From: Theocolax elegans
Taxonomy: Eukaryota; Arthropoda; Insecta; Hymenoptera; Cerocephalidae
DNA: 64,000 nucleotides
Assembly (NCBI GenBank): GCA_026168455.1
Contig: CM047430.1
Coordinates: 5,789,448 to 5,853,447 of the forward strand
Reading direction: 5' to 3'
The translations under genes and the position numbers were made by a program. Shown piece by piece: positions 11,148 to 22,697 of the stretch; the first letter of the stretch is position 1, and every line of letters begins with the position of its first letter. Under the pieces are notes generated by a model. That model was not told where the DNA came from, searched no databases, and saw only the letters and a program-made list of their open reading frames with translations.

Positions 11148-12266
11148 TATAACGGTAAGCGAGTTACCGATCAGGTGAGTAACCGAAGAGTATCGAGATT
11201 GATGCGCGCGCAAGGAACGCGCGCGAGAATAATGCGCAAGGGAAGTATCGTGAGAGTTCGCGCGCGATCGGCAACAACAACGTGTTGGAGACCGATATAT
11301 ACCTTTTTATGGGATAAAAGAGCGAAAGGACTGTTGTGCGTTGTGTGTGGGTGCGAGAGTCTCCTCCCCACTAACCTCCACGTCGACGTGTGCAGCAGCA
11401 CTTCTCACAGGCAGTGAGAAAAGGAGGCCCTGTGAATCCCACCTTCTCGACTGTTGGAGAGAGAGAGAGAGAGATACACGAGTACGAGCTCTCTCTCAGT
11501 GGCACAGACTGTTCCCGCCGAAGCGAGATATTCAGATACGCGGTAAGTGGTGCACCACGTTTAGACCAGCATGTCTATCTAGTATTCGCGCCCCGATTTA
11601 CCTGGTACGGTCCAGGTGAGGAAGAGTTCCTCCTTTTCCCCCTCTCGTGACAATACCCGCACGGATAGATAGGTCGGTGGTTCGCGGGAACCACTTCACG
11701 AGGGAAGGCGCCCGTGACGTAGGAAGCTTCTACGTCAAAGCTCTCTACGTCAGAGATCCATACGTCACACGGTGTGACGTATGCCATCAGGTTAAGCAGC
11801 CGATCATATCCGGATCGGTTGCTCGTAATCTACTGTTAAATAGATTTTAACTGATTCTTTTCGCGCTGACCTCGGGGGTAGTCATCGGTACGACTCCCCG
11901 TAAATTGTTAAAGTTCATTTGATCTTAATTTATTAATATTTAATTGTTAATTTAATAAATTGACCCGGCGAGACAATCTTTCTCGCCGATTAACAGTAAT
12001 ATCGATTGTTGATAGTGTTTTACCGGTTACCGTCCTGTCCTACGAATACCGCCCTCTCCGGTGTTTATCCTAGTTGGCAATTTTGGGCATAGGGCCCAAC
12101 ACACGGTATATAAGTCAAACGAGGTGTTTGACGTTGTTAACGGCATTGCACGGGAATCAAAGGGATTCCCGGCCGCATCGTGGGACTGCACACTTGAGGT
12201 TGGTAAGTTGGGACAGATTGGGCCTAACCGTGGGCCTTACATATCCCCAGTACCCACCCCGTTACA
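11148..12266. mobile_element. Solo LTR (gypsy type), TSD ATAT
   Basis: It starts TATAACGGTAAG (TG mutated to TA at the tip) and ends CCGTTACA. ATAT flanks both sides (11144-11147 and 12267-12270). It shares the starting block and the GGTAAGTGG…CACCACG block with the LTR at 4717-5761. Its 11,545-11,870 segment matches the LTR relic at 45,723-45,970 plus 47,023-47,110. It contains a GA run at 11,458-11,473 and several CTACGTCA/GACGTA repeats near 11,715-11,785. Open frames inside it look like chance. Confidence 0.82.
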
Positions 12267-12270
12267 ATAT

Positions 12271-12631
12271 GTTTAAAATAAAGTCGTTAATTAAATCATA
12301 CGATATTTAACCTATAGTTTTGGTATATATTGTTATACAATATATTATTTAAATTTTTTGCTCTTTAATATAGCGATGAATGTTTATAATAAAATAGCAT
12401 TAATTGTTTTTGTGTTCGAAAAGGTTATGACAATGCTTCACCACCAATATGAAGTATGTTTTGGTTGAATTTTCATTTGTATATTGTGCCAGAAAATGCA
12501 ACTTACACCACAGAAAAGCGTGTGGTAAGTGCGGATTTACGGCACGCAGTGCTGTAAATGTTATTTGTATCATAGTGAAACTGATATAAAAGACTATCAT
12601 ATTTTCTACTTATAGATCCAAATATGACTGT
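12271..12631. other. AT-rich spacer with one short palindrome
   Basis: About 360 bases between the solo LTR and the full-length LTR element. ACACCACAG/CGTGTGGTAAGTG and TTTACGGCACGC/AGTGCTGTAAAT near 12,507-12,560 form two small stem-loops that resemble the palindrome near 10,330. Nothing else was recognised. Confidence 0.5.
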
Positions 12632-13622
12632 TGTGACGTGGTATTCGCGAACCCGGTGATTTTAATTAATTTTTAATAATTAAATTAACCGTTGGGCCGC
12701 GTTGCCCAATACCGCGCACACAATTATTTATTTATTTATCGAACTGCGGGCTGTCGCCAGGAACGCGAGTTCGCTGGGACGTACGGTATGGAGGATTCGG
12801 GCGATCCTCCTTGCCTCGACACGAATTATAAAATTAAAGGATGTCGGCGGGAGCGGGGAGAACACAATAAACACAATTAATTAAAATAAAAATAATTAAA
12901 CCATTTATTTAATTTTAATTAACAATTGGCCATCCAGGCCTCGTGCCGCGACAATGTTCTTTCGCGCGGGCGGAAGTATCGGGAGCCAACCGGATCGAGA
13001 TCCTCGCCTGCGGTTGACTCCTTCCTGATCTCCGCTATTCGGGTACCGGCGTACCCGAATACACTCCCGATGTACACACGCACATACACTCGGGGTAAGG
13101 GGGGAACGCGCGGTGATGTAATTAGACTTACCGGGGTGCGCCCCGTGGATGGCCCAGCCGATCCGTGTCCCTTTTGTCCTCCTGGGCAACGGAGGACGAC
13201 GTCGGCTGCGGTGGTGGAAGGCGGCCCTGTGCCGCGGCGAGTGCCTCGCGAACCGCGTCCGCACTCACTCACAACTTCCCGTCCTTGCTCACACTCACCA
13301 AATCACTCGCGGCTCACGCACGAGGATAGTCCGGGTAACCGATGGCTCTGCGCCTCACGCGCCTTATTAGCCGTAAAACTATACTCGGCCCGGATAGAAT
13401 TTTGTCCGCCTCGAGCGGCGGATCGGGACGTACTAATTAGGCAACACACACACTCTCGCGCTCTCATCCCTACGTACAATTGCGCGCGTAATTGTACACT
13501 TGATTCTGTAAACAAATGTCGTCGGTTGGCCTTGACATACCAAAGGCTCCGACGACTTACATTTAACAGGATTTTAAATATTCTATTCGTCGTGAATAGA
13601 TTGTGTGACGATTTCCGTCACA
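12632..13622 (-). repeat. 3' LTR of the gypsy-type element (relative to its transcript)
   Basis: 991 bases starting TGTGACGTGG and ending CCGTCACA. It is almost identical to 25432-26460, but lacks the 38-bp segment beginning ATCGCCTAATTTTCG that lies at about 26,243-26,280 in the other copy. Open frames of more than 100 codons inside it on both strands are duplicated in the other LTR and show no recognisable protein; I treat them as chance frames of GC-rich sequence. Confidence 0.92.
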
Positions 13623-13645
13623 AAGCCCCCCCCCTAACTCCACTT
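13623..13645 (-). promoter_or_regulatory. Candidate polypurine tract
   Basis: On the minus strand, directly before the 3' LTR, the sequence reads GGAGTTA followed by nine G and CTTTG. A purine-rich run at this position primes plus-strand synthesis in LTR elements. It is interrupted by pyrimidines, so the exact primer is unclear. Confidence 0.5.
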
Positions 13646-13839
13646 CCCTCGGGAAGGCCGAGTCGAAAGAAAGGCACAATCTATCCACGACTGCGCGCTG
13701 TACGCTTTTCTTCTTTTCTTCAATTGGAGGCTGCTTCAATGATTCTTCGTGCTTCGGATGATATTGACGTGGCATACAGTCACCAGGCCTAGCCTTCGCT
13801 GACTGTGTTCACGTACGCCGATACGTTTTCCCTACCGCT

Positions 13840-13995
13840 TTACATGGCAACCCGAGATGGTACATATCTCTTCACATCGGATATGTGTACCTCGGTCCGT
13901 TTCCGACCAGACTCTTCTAGTCTCAGAACTACTGGAGATAGTACTTCTTTAACATCAAAGGGTTTGTCATACTTTGGTGCCAGTTTAGCAGACAT
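13840..13995 (-). pseudogene. Integrase C-terminal fragment (GPY/F-like region)
   Basis: A 51-codon minus-strand frame ending at a TAA (13840-13842) contains KLAPKYDKPFDV, then VLSPVVLRLEE, then VHISDVKRY. This is the typical C-terminal segment of Ty3/gypsy integrases, including the position of the GPY/F module. It lies only about 40 bases from the end of the zinc-binding fragment at 14034, so the catalytic DDE core of integrase, normally several hundred bases, is missing between them. Confidence 0.75.
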
Positions 13996-14033
13996 GCCTT
14001 ACGCACCTTAGGAAAGTGTACGGCCAATTTAAA

Positions 14034-14654
14034 TCATAAGCCTTGAGGACCTGCTTGAGACATCTTATAGTTCTGACATATCAGACACCGGAAGACAAAT
14101 TGGTGGGTATCGTGGTAGATACCTGGCCAATAATAGTCTCTTGCAACGCGTTCGTAAGTTTTTTCAATTCCCATGTGACCCATAGCTGGGTGGAAATGAG
14201 AATCTACTAGAACTCGGTTCCTCTGCTCTAAGGGTAGCACAAGACGCCAGCCTTCCTCTCGTTCTGATAAAGAGTCCAGGACTTTACCGCTTGTAAAACG
14301 ATATAGCATATCATCCTCAATTTTCCACTCCGGAAATCTTTGAGGGCATGAGCGTACATCGTTTAATCTAGCAATATACCATGGGTCTGTAATTACTTCG
14401 AACGAGGCAATCTCTTCTTCGTCGGGGTCTGGGTTGACGGCACGAGAAAGCGCGTCCGGGACATAGTGCAAGGCTCCTTTCTTATGCACTATTTCAAAGT
14501 CCCATTGCTGCATTTCAAGTATCCATCGTGCCAACCTACCCGATGGCTCTCTGAGAGTTTTGAGCCATTTGAGAGCACTATGGTCGGTCACAGCCGTAAA
14601 TCGATAGGCCTCAATGTATGGTCTCAATCTCTTAATAGCCCATATGAGAGCCAA
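14034..14654 (-). pseudogene. pol: RNase H end plus integrase zinc-binding domain
   Basis: The frame begins inside RNase H (VTDHSALKWL, then a VPDALSR end) and continues to the integrase H-H-C-C zinc-binding domain (a histidine in HPAMGH and the pair CLICQ). It stops at 14034, just after that domain. Residues up to about 85 belong to RNase H and the rest to the linker and integrase N terminus. The upstream RNase H half lies in 14624-15220 and is joined across a frame change near 14,640. Confidence 0.85.
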
Positions 14655-15560
14655 GCATTCTTTTTCGTTGTCATGTAATTACGTTCAGCACGATTAAATA
14701 ATCGGCTGACGTAGACAATCGGATGCTCGAAACCCTCGTCGTCCAGTTGCGTCAACACCGCACCTATTGCTAAGTCACTAGCGTAACTTTGGACGGTAAA
14801 TGGCTTAGAAAAGTCTGGACGGGCTAATACAGGCGCTTCAGCTAACGCAACTCTAAGCTGACAGAACGCCTCCTCCTGCTCCTCGCCCCAATTCCAAGCC
14901 TGGTCTTTACGCAGAAACTTGGTAAGGGGAGCTTTAATGTCAGCTTCTCGATTAATGAATCGAGAGTACCAGCCTACCATCCCGAGAAAGGATCTCAGCT
15001 GTTTGACATTACGAGGAGTAGGGTAGTTAAGGACTGGAGCGACTCGTTCCTCGTCAGGCCTCAAGCCGTCCGCGTCCAATTTGTACCCAAGGAACGTTAC
15101 GCTGGAACAACAGAACTCACACTTCTCTCGATTCACTTCGAGTCCAGCGTCATTCAACGTCCTTAGTACGTATTCGAGCCATTTTAGATGGTCCTCAAAA
15201 GTTTCGGTAATGACGATCAAGTCGTCTAATAACCAAACACATGAGGTTCCACCTTAGGCCCGAAAATTGCATCTATAAGCCGTGCAAAGGTCATAGGAGC
15301 ATTCATGAGGCCAAAAGGCATTCTCGTGAACTGCCACAGCCCCGACCCTGGTACAGCAAATGCAGTATAATGCCGGCTCGCCTCGGCCATTAATATTTGG
15401 AAGTACGCTTTCTTAAGATCAATTTTCGATATATACCTTGCATTATGCAGCTTATCCAATATGGTATCCATATTAGGAATTGGATAAGAATCACGTTTTG
15501 TGACTGCATTAAGGTCTCGAAAATCGATACAGAAGCGATAACTTCCTTCGTCCTTGCGGA
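14578..15560 (-). repeat. Tandem duplication of the RT/RNase H segment, copy 1
   Basis: 983 bases that recur at 15561-16543. The junction lies in a reverse transcriptase codon run: copy 1 ends in TCCTTGCGGA and copy 2 starts again inside RNase H at CTATGGTCGG. Relative to copy 2, this copy lacks one base near 15,222 (TCTAATAACC versus TCTAGATAACC), which breaks the frame immediately after the YLDD region. Copy 2 in turn has a small indel near 16,490. These differences sit where read errors would accumulate if the duplication were artificial. Confidence 0.85.
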
Positions 15561-15606
15561 CTATGGTCGGTCACAGCCGTAAATCGATAGGCCTCAATGT
15601 ATGGTC

Positions 15607-16943
15607 TCAATCTCTTAATAGCCCATATGAGAGCCAAGCATTCTTTTTCGTTGTCATGTAATTACGTTCAGCACGATTAAATAATCGGCTGACGTAGACA
15701 ATCGGATGCTCGAAACCCTCGTCGTCCAGTTGCGTCAACACCGCACCTATTGCTAAGTCACTAGCGTAACTTTGGACGGTAAATGGCTTAGAAAAGTCTG
15801 GACGGGCTAATACAGGCGCTTCAGCTAACGCAACTCTAAGCTGACAGAACGCCTCCTCCTGCTCCTCGCCCCAATTCCAAGCCTGGTCTTTACGCAGAAA
15901 CTTGGTAAGGGGAGCTTTAATGTCAGCTTCTCGATTAATGAATCGAGAGTACCAGCCTACCATCCCGAGAAAGGATCTCAGCTGTTTGACATTACGAGGA
16001 GTAGGGTAGTTAAGGACTGGAGCGACTCGTTCCTCGTCAGGCCTCAAGCCGTCCGCGTCCAATTTGTACCCAAGGAACGTTACACTGGAACAACAAAACT
16101 CACACTTCTCTCGATTCACTTCGAGTCCAGCGTCATTCAACGTCCTTAGTATGTATTCGAGCCATTTTAGGTGGTCCTCAAAAGTTTCGGTAATGACGAT
16201 CAAGTCGTCTAGATAACCAAACACATGGGGTTCCACCTTAGGCCCGAAAATTGCATCTATAAGCCGTGCAAAGGCCATAGGAGAATTCATGAGGCCAAAA
16301 GGCATTCTCGTGAACTGCCACAGCCCCGACCCTGGTACAGCAAATGCAGTATAATGCCGGCTCGCCTCGGCCATTAATATTTGGAAGTACGCTTTCTTAA
16401 GATCAATTTTCGATATATACCTTGCATTATGCAGCTTATCCAATATGGTATCCATATTAGGAATTGGATAAGAATCACGTTTTGTGACAGCATAATGTCT
16501 CGAAAATCGATACAGAAGCGATAACTTCCTTCGTCCTTTCGAACGATGACCGGAGCAGCTGACCAATCACTCGCACTCGGTTCAATAATGCCCTTGTCAA
16601 ACATCTTTTTGACCTCACTCTGGGCAAATTCGAGGACCTTGGGAGACATACGTCTTGGCTTATGACGGACCGGTCTTGCACCAGGTTCAACCTCTATGTG
16701 GTGCTCCGTTAACGTCGTAAAGCCGTGGACGTCTCCCGAGGGCAAGAGTATGCTTTCAACTAACTCTTTGACTTGTTTCCGCTGGTCGTCCTGTATCTCA
16801 ATTATACCAGCACATTCAGCGGAAATCCTCGAATCGATGTCATGAGATGTATCTCTGACGAAGTGTCTCCAATCACTCTCGCCAATACGCCAAATAGCTT
16901 CGCCTAATTTGACTTCCATATTCCAATGTTGTAGAAAATCCAT
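15607..16943 (-). pseudogene. pol: reverse transcriptase with YLDD motif
   Basis: 16374-16943 holds the RT N terminus (a proline-rich entry block, then KGIIEPSASDWSAAPVIVRK and YRFCIDFRD). 15607-16566 continues with DLKKAYFQI, FGLMNSP and the catalytic YLDD, then the thumb and the first half of RNase H. This order and spacing are standard for Ty3/gypsy. The two frames overlap and are joined by an indel near 16,490. The second copy of the palm region, at 15226-15471, comes from the tandem duplication. All palm residues needed for polymerase function are visible in this copy. Confidence 0.88.
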
Positions 16944-16985
16944 ACCGAGAATGATGGAATGCTCAATATTCTCTACAATTCTCAG

Positions 16986-17312
16986 TTAAATATTGCCATC
17001 AAGGCCTTCTACACAGAATAGGATGTCAATTAGGCCAAGGACTTTAAGAGCTGGTCCAGCCACACCTTTCACGATAACCTTGACAGGTCTCCATTTAAAC
17101 TTGTACTGTTCGACAACATCTGATCGTACAAGAGAGACCATGGCGCCAGGATCGAAAAGTGCTTTAAAGTCCTTTCCACCGAGTCGTACCAAAAAGAATA
17201 GCCGGTTATCCGATTGGATTCCAGCAATTATCTGATCGGTTTGACTATCGTCGTTAGGAGTCGATGCCGTGTGCATCATTTTAGACGTACTTGGTACGGC
17301 ATCTGCCCCCAC
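16986..17312 (-). pseudogene. pol: retropepsin-like aspartic protease
   Basis: The frame contains LFDPGAMVSLV at about residues 51-61. This corresponds to the active-site D-S/T-G loop of retroviral-type aspartic proteases; a proline stands in place of the usual serine or threonine. It ends in an in-frame TAA at 16986-16988, and the same frame continues directly into the reverse transcriptase (first methionine at 16943), so a single stop separates them. The N-terminal side is frame-shifted relative to 17276-17656, a low-complexity linker. Confidence 0.75.
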
Positions 17313-17976
17313 CCCTGAACTGTACTTCTCGGCAGCGAGTTTGTACGGTTCATGTTATGCACACCATCGACAACTACCTTCTCCACCAAGGGCTCGTTGT
17401 TGAGGACAATTTCCTTCTTCACCAAGGGCTTCTTGTCCTCATTACTAGGTGTGTCACAACGGGGTGACGATGAGCAACAACCAAGGTCGTTCACTCCGAC
17501 GGTGCTAAGCGGCTGAGATAATGATCTCTTTACGCTTTCTTCACCAATAATATCTCTGCTATCAGAGTATATTTGCTTTTGGAGTTCCTTAGACCAATCT
17601 TTAGCCTCACGCTTTTGTTGGTCTAATAAGGTTCCTTGTTCTGTTTTACCTTGCAAAGCTCGGGTGGGATTGACAGGTTGTGTTCTAAGAACTTTTCCAT
17701 CTGTCGAATCGCCAGAACGTTAGGATCCTTACACTCAGACTTACTTTCAACATCAACTTCGGTCTGAGAGGGAATTTGATCTCCGGTAAGGACTTTAGAG
17801 AAGCCAGCAAATGATTTGCTAGACTTCTTAAAGAGTTTAGAGGGTTCTCCAACCTTAAACTCTTGCCCTTGTAAACCATGCGGTTTACTTACTGCAGTGC
17901 AGGGCGCCCGGGGCAGCTCGGGTGCCCTGCGTTCAGGTTTCCCACGTTTTGGAGGAATCTGACGCAGTGAAGACAT
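17276..17976 (-). pseudogene. gag-pol linker region, low complexity
   Basis: Two overlapping frames (17276-17656 and 17623-17976) rich in lysine, glutamate and serine lie between the gag zinc knuckles and the protease. They contain no motif that I recognise. The segment is repeated at 18403-18920 by a tandem duplication, so only one copy belongs to the ancestral element. Confidence 0.5.
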
Positions 17977-18421
17977 GTTTGGAGTGTAACGCCACTAGTT
18001 CCACACAGCTGCCACTCCTTTGCTACCAATTCGGTAGAGCACTGCTCAGCGGAGTGCCCAATGTTTCCGCATCGGTAGCATGTTCGGCTCGGGCAATCCG
18101 ACGACCTATGACCGACTTTTTGGCATGTGAAACACACGCCGACAAAGTTGGTGCTCAGGTTCGTTGGATTTACTGCCGTCGCCTGTGGTTGCACGTACCT
18201 CACCAGGTTTTGTGCCATTTGTGGACAAAAACATTTTGCTGGGGCAGTTGAGAACTTCGTCAAAACACGTCTTTCTCTTTTGCCCGAGCTTGTTTTTGTG
18301 CACAGGTGGCCTGTTGAGAAACAGGCACGTTACGATACGGATTTCGAATTGGAGGCACTCACTCCATTATTCGATTTACAGTATCGTTTCTGAAACTATT
18401 AGCTACGTTGGAAGTACCTTC
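17409..18421 (-). repeat. Tandem duplication of the gag zinc-knuckle/linker segment, copy 1
   Basis: This recurs at 18422-19334. Copy 2 lacks about 96 bases that copy 1 carries near 17,900-17,995. Copy 1 at 18,000-18,420 shows many one-base differences from copy 2 (for example GACAAAAACATT versus GACAAAAAACATT, and GAGCTTG versus GAGCTCTG). Most are homopolymer or small indels clustered next to the junction. Confidence 0.85.
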
Positions 18422-18938
18422 ATTTCCTTCTTCACCAAGGGCTTCTTGTCCTCATTACTAGGTGTGTCACAACGGGGTGACGATGAGCAACAACCAAGGT
18501 CGTTCACTCCGACGGTGCTAAGCGGCTGAGATAATGATCTCTTTACGCTTTCTTCACCAATAATATCTCTGCTATCAGAGTATATTTGCTTTTGGAGTTC
18601 CTTAGACCAATCTTTAGCCTCACGCTTTTGTTGGTCTAATAAGGTTCCTTGTTCTGTTTTACCTTGCAAAGCTCGGGTGGGATTGACAGGTTGTGTTCTA
18701 AGAACTTTTCCATCTGTCGAATCGCCAGAACGTTAGGATCCTTACACTCAGACTTACTTTCAACATCAACTTCGGTCTGAGAGGGAATTTGATCTCCGGT
18801 AAGGACTTTAGAGAAGCCAGCAAATGATTTGCTAGACTTCTTAAAGAGTTTAGAGGGTTCTCCAACCTTAAACTCTTGCCCTTGTAAACCATGCGGTTTA
18901 CTTACTGCCACTAGTTCCACACAGCTGCCACTCCTTTG

Positions 18939-20150
18939 CTACCATTCGGTAGAGCACTGCTCAGCGGAGTGCCCAATGTTTCCGCATCGGTAGCATGTTC
19001 GGCTCGGGCAATCCGACGACCTATGACCGACTTTTTGGCATGTGAAACACACGCCGACAAGTTGGTGCTCAGGTTCGTTGGATTTACTGCCGTCGCCTGT
19101 GGTTTGCACGTACCTCACCAGGTTTTGTGCCATTTGTGGACAAAAAACATTTTGCTGGGGCAGTTGAGAATTCGTCAAAACACGTCTTTCTCTTTTGCCC
19201 GAGCTCTGTTTTTGTTGCCCAGGTGACTGTTGAGAAACAGGCACGTACGATACGGATTTCGAATTGGAGGCACTCACTCCATTATTCGATTTACCGTATC
19301 GTTTCTGAAAACTATTAGCGACGTTGGAAGTACCGTACACAGCGGCTGCTTCGTATTCGCTCGAAGAAGAGTTTGGCGAGTTTCTCGCACTTTTCTTGCT
19401 CTTCTTCTTAATAGTTTTCTTAGACGACTGTTTATCCGAATGAGAAGACTCATCCTTACTCTTTTCGGTAACAGTCGCCACTTTACCCGAAACTCGTGCT
19501 GCACCACTCTGTTTCGGAAAAGCTTCTGGTACGAGCTTCTCGCGCTTAACGTTGGAACTGGAAAATTTCGTGTCCCATGTTAAATGCTGCTCGTACTCTT
19601 TACCGTAGCTTGTCAAATCAGAGAAATTCCTGATTTGTCGTACTGGTATGTACCTACGGTAATCTGGCCTCATCTGCGAGTAGGCCATCTTCACCTGTTG
19701 TTCTAATGAGGCAGGGCATTTAAACTTATTTACGATCGCTCTGAAACAGTTTAAGAACGTCGTAGCCTTTTCTCCCTCATTTTGTGTTTTTGATCGAAGT
19801 TCCATGAGTAAATCTTCGTCATTTATTATACGGCCATACTCATTTAGGAACTCGATCTCAAAATCACGCCAATCTCGAAGAGATGGCTGAACTGTTCTAT
19901 ACCAGAACAGTGCTCATTTTGAGAACACATTGGGCAGGGCACTAAACATCCTGCGATCTGAGAACTCGTTGTCATTTCTGAAGTCGTGCAAACGGTTCAG
20001 AAACTCTTCCGCGTCCTTTTTGGTCTCACCATCAGAGGACATGTTCCAGATACGCAGCTCTCGTGCGCACCCTGTCCGATCGTGCGTTCGGTTATCGTCT
20101 TCACGATACCTTGGCCTGGCTTCGTAGGACTCTCTTTCCCGACGGTCATC
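18939..20150 (-). pseudogene. gag: capsid and two CCHC zinc knuckles
   Basis: On the minus strand from about 20,150 the frame enters a capsid-like region (FLNRLHDFRND, then an in-frame TGA at 19914-19916, then SLRDWRDFEIEFL). It continues as an open frame at 18939-19805. A serine/lysine-rich linker follows, then two zinc knuckles, CFTCQKVGHRSSDC and CYRCGNIGHSAEQC, near residues 254-285 of the 18939-19805 frame. CCHC knuckles bind the element RNA during packaging. The second copy of the knuckles at 17889-18263 is from the tandem duplication. Confidence 0.85.
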
Positions 20151-20207
20151 TCTATTATCCGTCCGGGAACTCCTACGCCTGCTGGTAGAAGGATTCCTAT
20201 TCTCATG

Positions 20208-20640
20208 TCAGCCTTCAGCCGCCCTACGAGAATCGGATCTCCTACGAGCAGGTTCGCGATCAGACTGATATCCATCGGACGAATCCGTCTGAGTACTCTG
20301 ATCGCAAGTGGCCACCGCACGTTTCTCTCGAGGCGTTTCTCTACGTCTGTCCGACCTCTCTCTGTGACTTTGCTCCGGAATTTCCGTCTGTGCTCGGTCG
20401 TTGAGTTTACGGTTGGACTGACGTTTCTGAGTACGTCTCTCCGTACAGCTTTCACGACGTTCATCGTTGCTTGAGGCTCTACTCACAGAACGATGGTGTC
20501 GTGAATTTCTGTTTGGAGTCGTGTACTCACGCCTCTCTCTTCTATCTTGTCCTTCACAAGTCTTAGAAGAGGTCTCACGAAGTCTCTGTTCAAATCTCGG
20601 TTTTTCGTAAAGATTGAACACTGACGTCATTAGGAAGGTC
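20208..20640 (-). pseudogene. gag: arginine/serine/glutamate-rich middle region
   Basis: Continuation of gag after a frame change near 20,630, where the upstream frame ends in LRKTEI and this one reads FNLYEKPRF. It is very rich in R, S, E and D (for example RRETPREKR, RRRSDSRR), suggesting a disordered nucleic-acid-binding linker. It ends at 20208 and, after another frame change, leads to the capsid. Confidence 0.6.
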
Positions 20641-21492
20641 ATATCCATTCCTATCATCAACAAATTGACGTTCGGTTGTATTAGCTTCAGGTTGCCTGTT
20701 GTCGTATTGTCTAGAGGTGTATCCTCGTGACGTACGACGGTCGGCTTCCGTCTGCGAACCCAAGTCAAAATGTTGTGTTGGCACTTCACTCTCTCTAGTG
20801 CCAAGATGTCCGCTGTTTCTCTGCTCTTCAATTGGGAGGTAATGTGCGGGACCATAAAAACCTCCGAGTTGAGCGGTCGTCACGGTCGTAACCGTCGACG
20901 TAGTGATTGTGCACGAAGTTGCAGCCACCGAAACAGGAACATAAGGGATTGCAGTCGTGGTCATGTTTGCTCCCAGTACCTCACCAAACCGTTTAGGTAT
21001 AGCACCTGTTGATGCCAACCTCGGGCTTTGTGCAGTACTCAATGGCGAGTTTCTATACTGACCACTTGGTGACAGAGCTCCATCTTCTTCAGGGATAGGT
21101 GCTCTGTCACTAGCAACCCTTTCGCGATCCGACATTTCGGACTCGCAGGAAACTTCCGTTCCTGATGGGACCACACTCCTTTTCCTGGAACGAGGTTTCC
21201 TAATTTCCCATAGTTCCTGACATACTAGGGGTTTATGTGCAGGCTCTGCCCTTACATTCTCATCGTATTCAGGGAACCATGGTATTTCCAGATTAATGTC
21301 TACACATCTTATCCGGTGACGCAAAAGGCGTTCGCGGCACTCCGCCTCTTCGCCATTTGCGTTTAAACTCAGGTGCTCCAATTGGGCATACACTGCCTCC
21401 ATCGGAAGCTTCTTCGTTTCCCGACGAATATCCCTAGCTATGCGTGATTCGCGCATAAGTTGGGCCATTCGGGCTTCATAGCTGCTGGCCAT
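20590..21492 (-). pseudogene. gag: N-terminal region
   Basis: This 300-residue frame opens at an ATG at 21490-21492, the first good start after the leader. Residues about 30-60 (MEAVYAQLEHLSLNANG, then CRERLLRHRIR) resemble a short helix-extended-helix such as a SAP-like DNA-binding motif; that assignment is tentative. The rest is low complexity, with a threonine-rich segment around residues 180-205. It ends prematurely at 20590 through a one-base shift relative to the following gag sequence. Confidence 0.65.
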
Positions 21493-22697
21493 TATTTTTT
21501 TTTAACCAGCAGCAGCCGACGTGTGACGTCGGGAGAAGTATTCTCAACCGGGATTTCAGATGAAATCCCTAGTGTTTCAAATACTTCGGAAGTATCCAAT
21601 TTTCAATTGGAAATTATTTTATTGGACTCACCACAATAAAATAATTATTACTCCCAACGAGTAAAAAAAAATTTGGTGTCGGCTTAATTACAATAAATTG
21701 TAAAAATGCACCGACTAGTGTACCAACAAAATTAATTCTCTTAATTAAAATCCAAAAGATTTTCTTTAAAAGAAATTTATTTCGTCCTTAGAAGGACAAA
21801 ATAATTAAATTTTGTTGGTTAAAGTTGTGGCAAATCACACACTTAACACTTGTACCAAATTAAAATTAATTATTTAACTTGCTCACAAGTCTAAATAATT
21901 AATGTTTATAATAGTGTCTTGTGACTCAAATGCACCAAGACTCTATACAATTGCTTCTGCAAGCAAAAATAATTAATTATTAACAAAAGGAAATCTTTAA
22001 ATTATTTCAATATCGTCGGTAATTTACCAGTAATGGTAAATTTAACGATTTCCCAAAATATCTCTCTCACCAGTTATAATCCAAAAGATTCCTCACTGGC
22101 GAAAAGAATTTATTTTGTTATGGAAAATGCAATAATTAAAGTTTCAATCTATTAATAAATACAGAACAACAAATTATAAAGGAAGAAAAGACAAAGAAAA
22201 AATTAAATTATTTATCTCACTAACGAGCCTAAATAATTAATTTTTAAAATAAATATAAAAATAAATACAGTGTCTTGTGATTCACACACACCAAGACACT
22301 ATTTATTATTTTGCTTTTCCAAGTCCAAAACAAAAAAAAATTTCCTTTATAATTTACACTACACTACAAACACAAATTTAATTAAATTATTTCAACAATA
22401 GTGGTATTTACGAAATGTTGTAAATCCCGTATGGTTTGCAACAAAAATAATTATTCCACTAATTGTCGTCCCAAACAACAATTTTTCAGCGAAATATATT
22501 TATTTTATCCTAAAAAGGACTAAATAAATAATTTATGTTGCGACCAAGTTGAAATAATTTATATTTCCTTTTTTTTTTAAATAAATTGAACGAAAAGGAA
22601 ATGAAAATTTAATTATTTAACTTACTAACAAGTCTAAACAATTAAATTTATACACCGAATTATTTTACTCAAACACACCAAAAAAAATTATAACCAA

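Noticed and set aside
12905..13792. Long open frames on both strands (up to 288 codons) inside the LTR and repeated at 25,705-26,349
   Set aside because: They lie in duplicated GC-rich LTR sequence, overlap on opposite strands and have low-complexity translations without known domains.
20770..21012. Plus-strand frames opposite gag
   Set aside because: Antisense shadows of the retrotransposon gag with no recognisable product.
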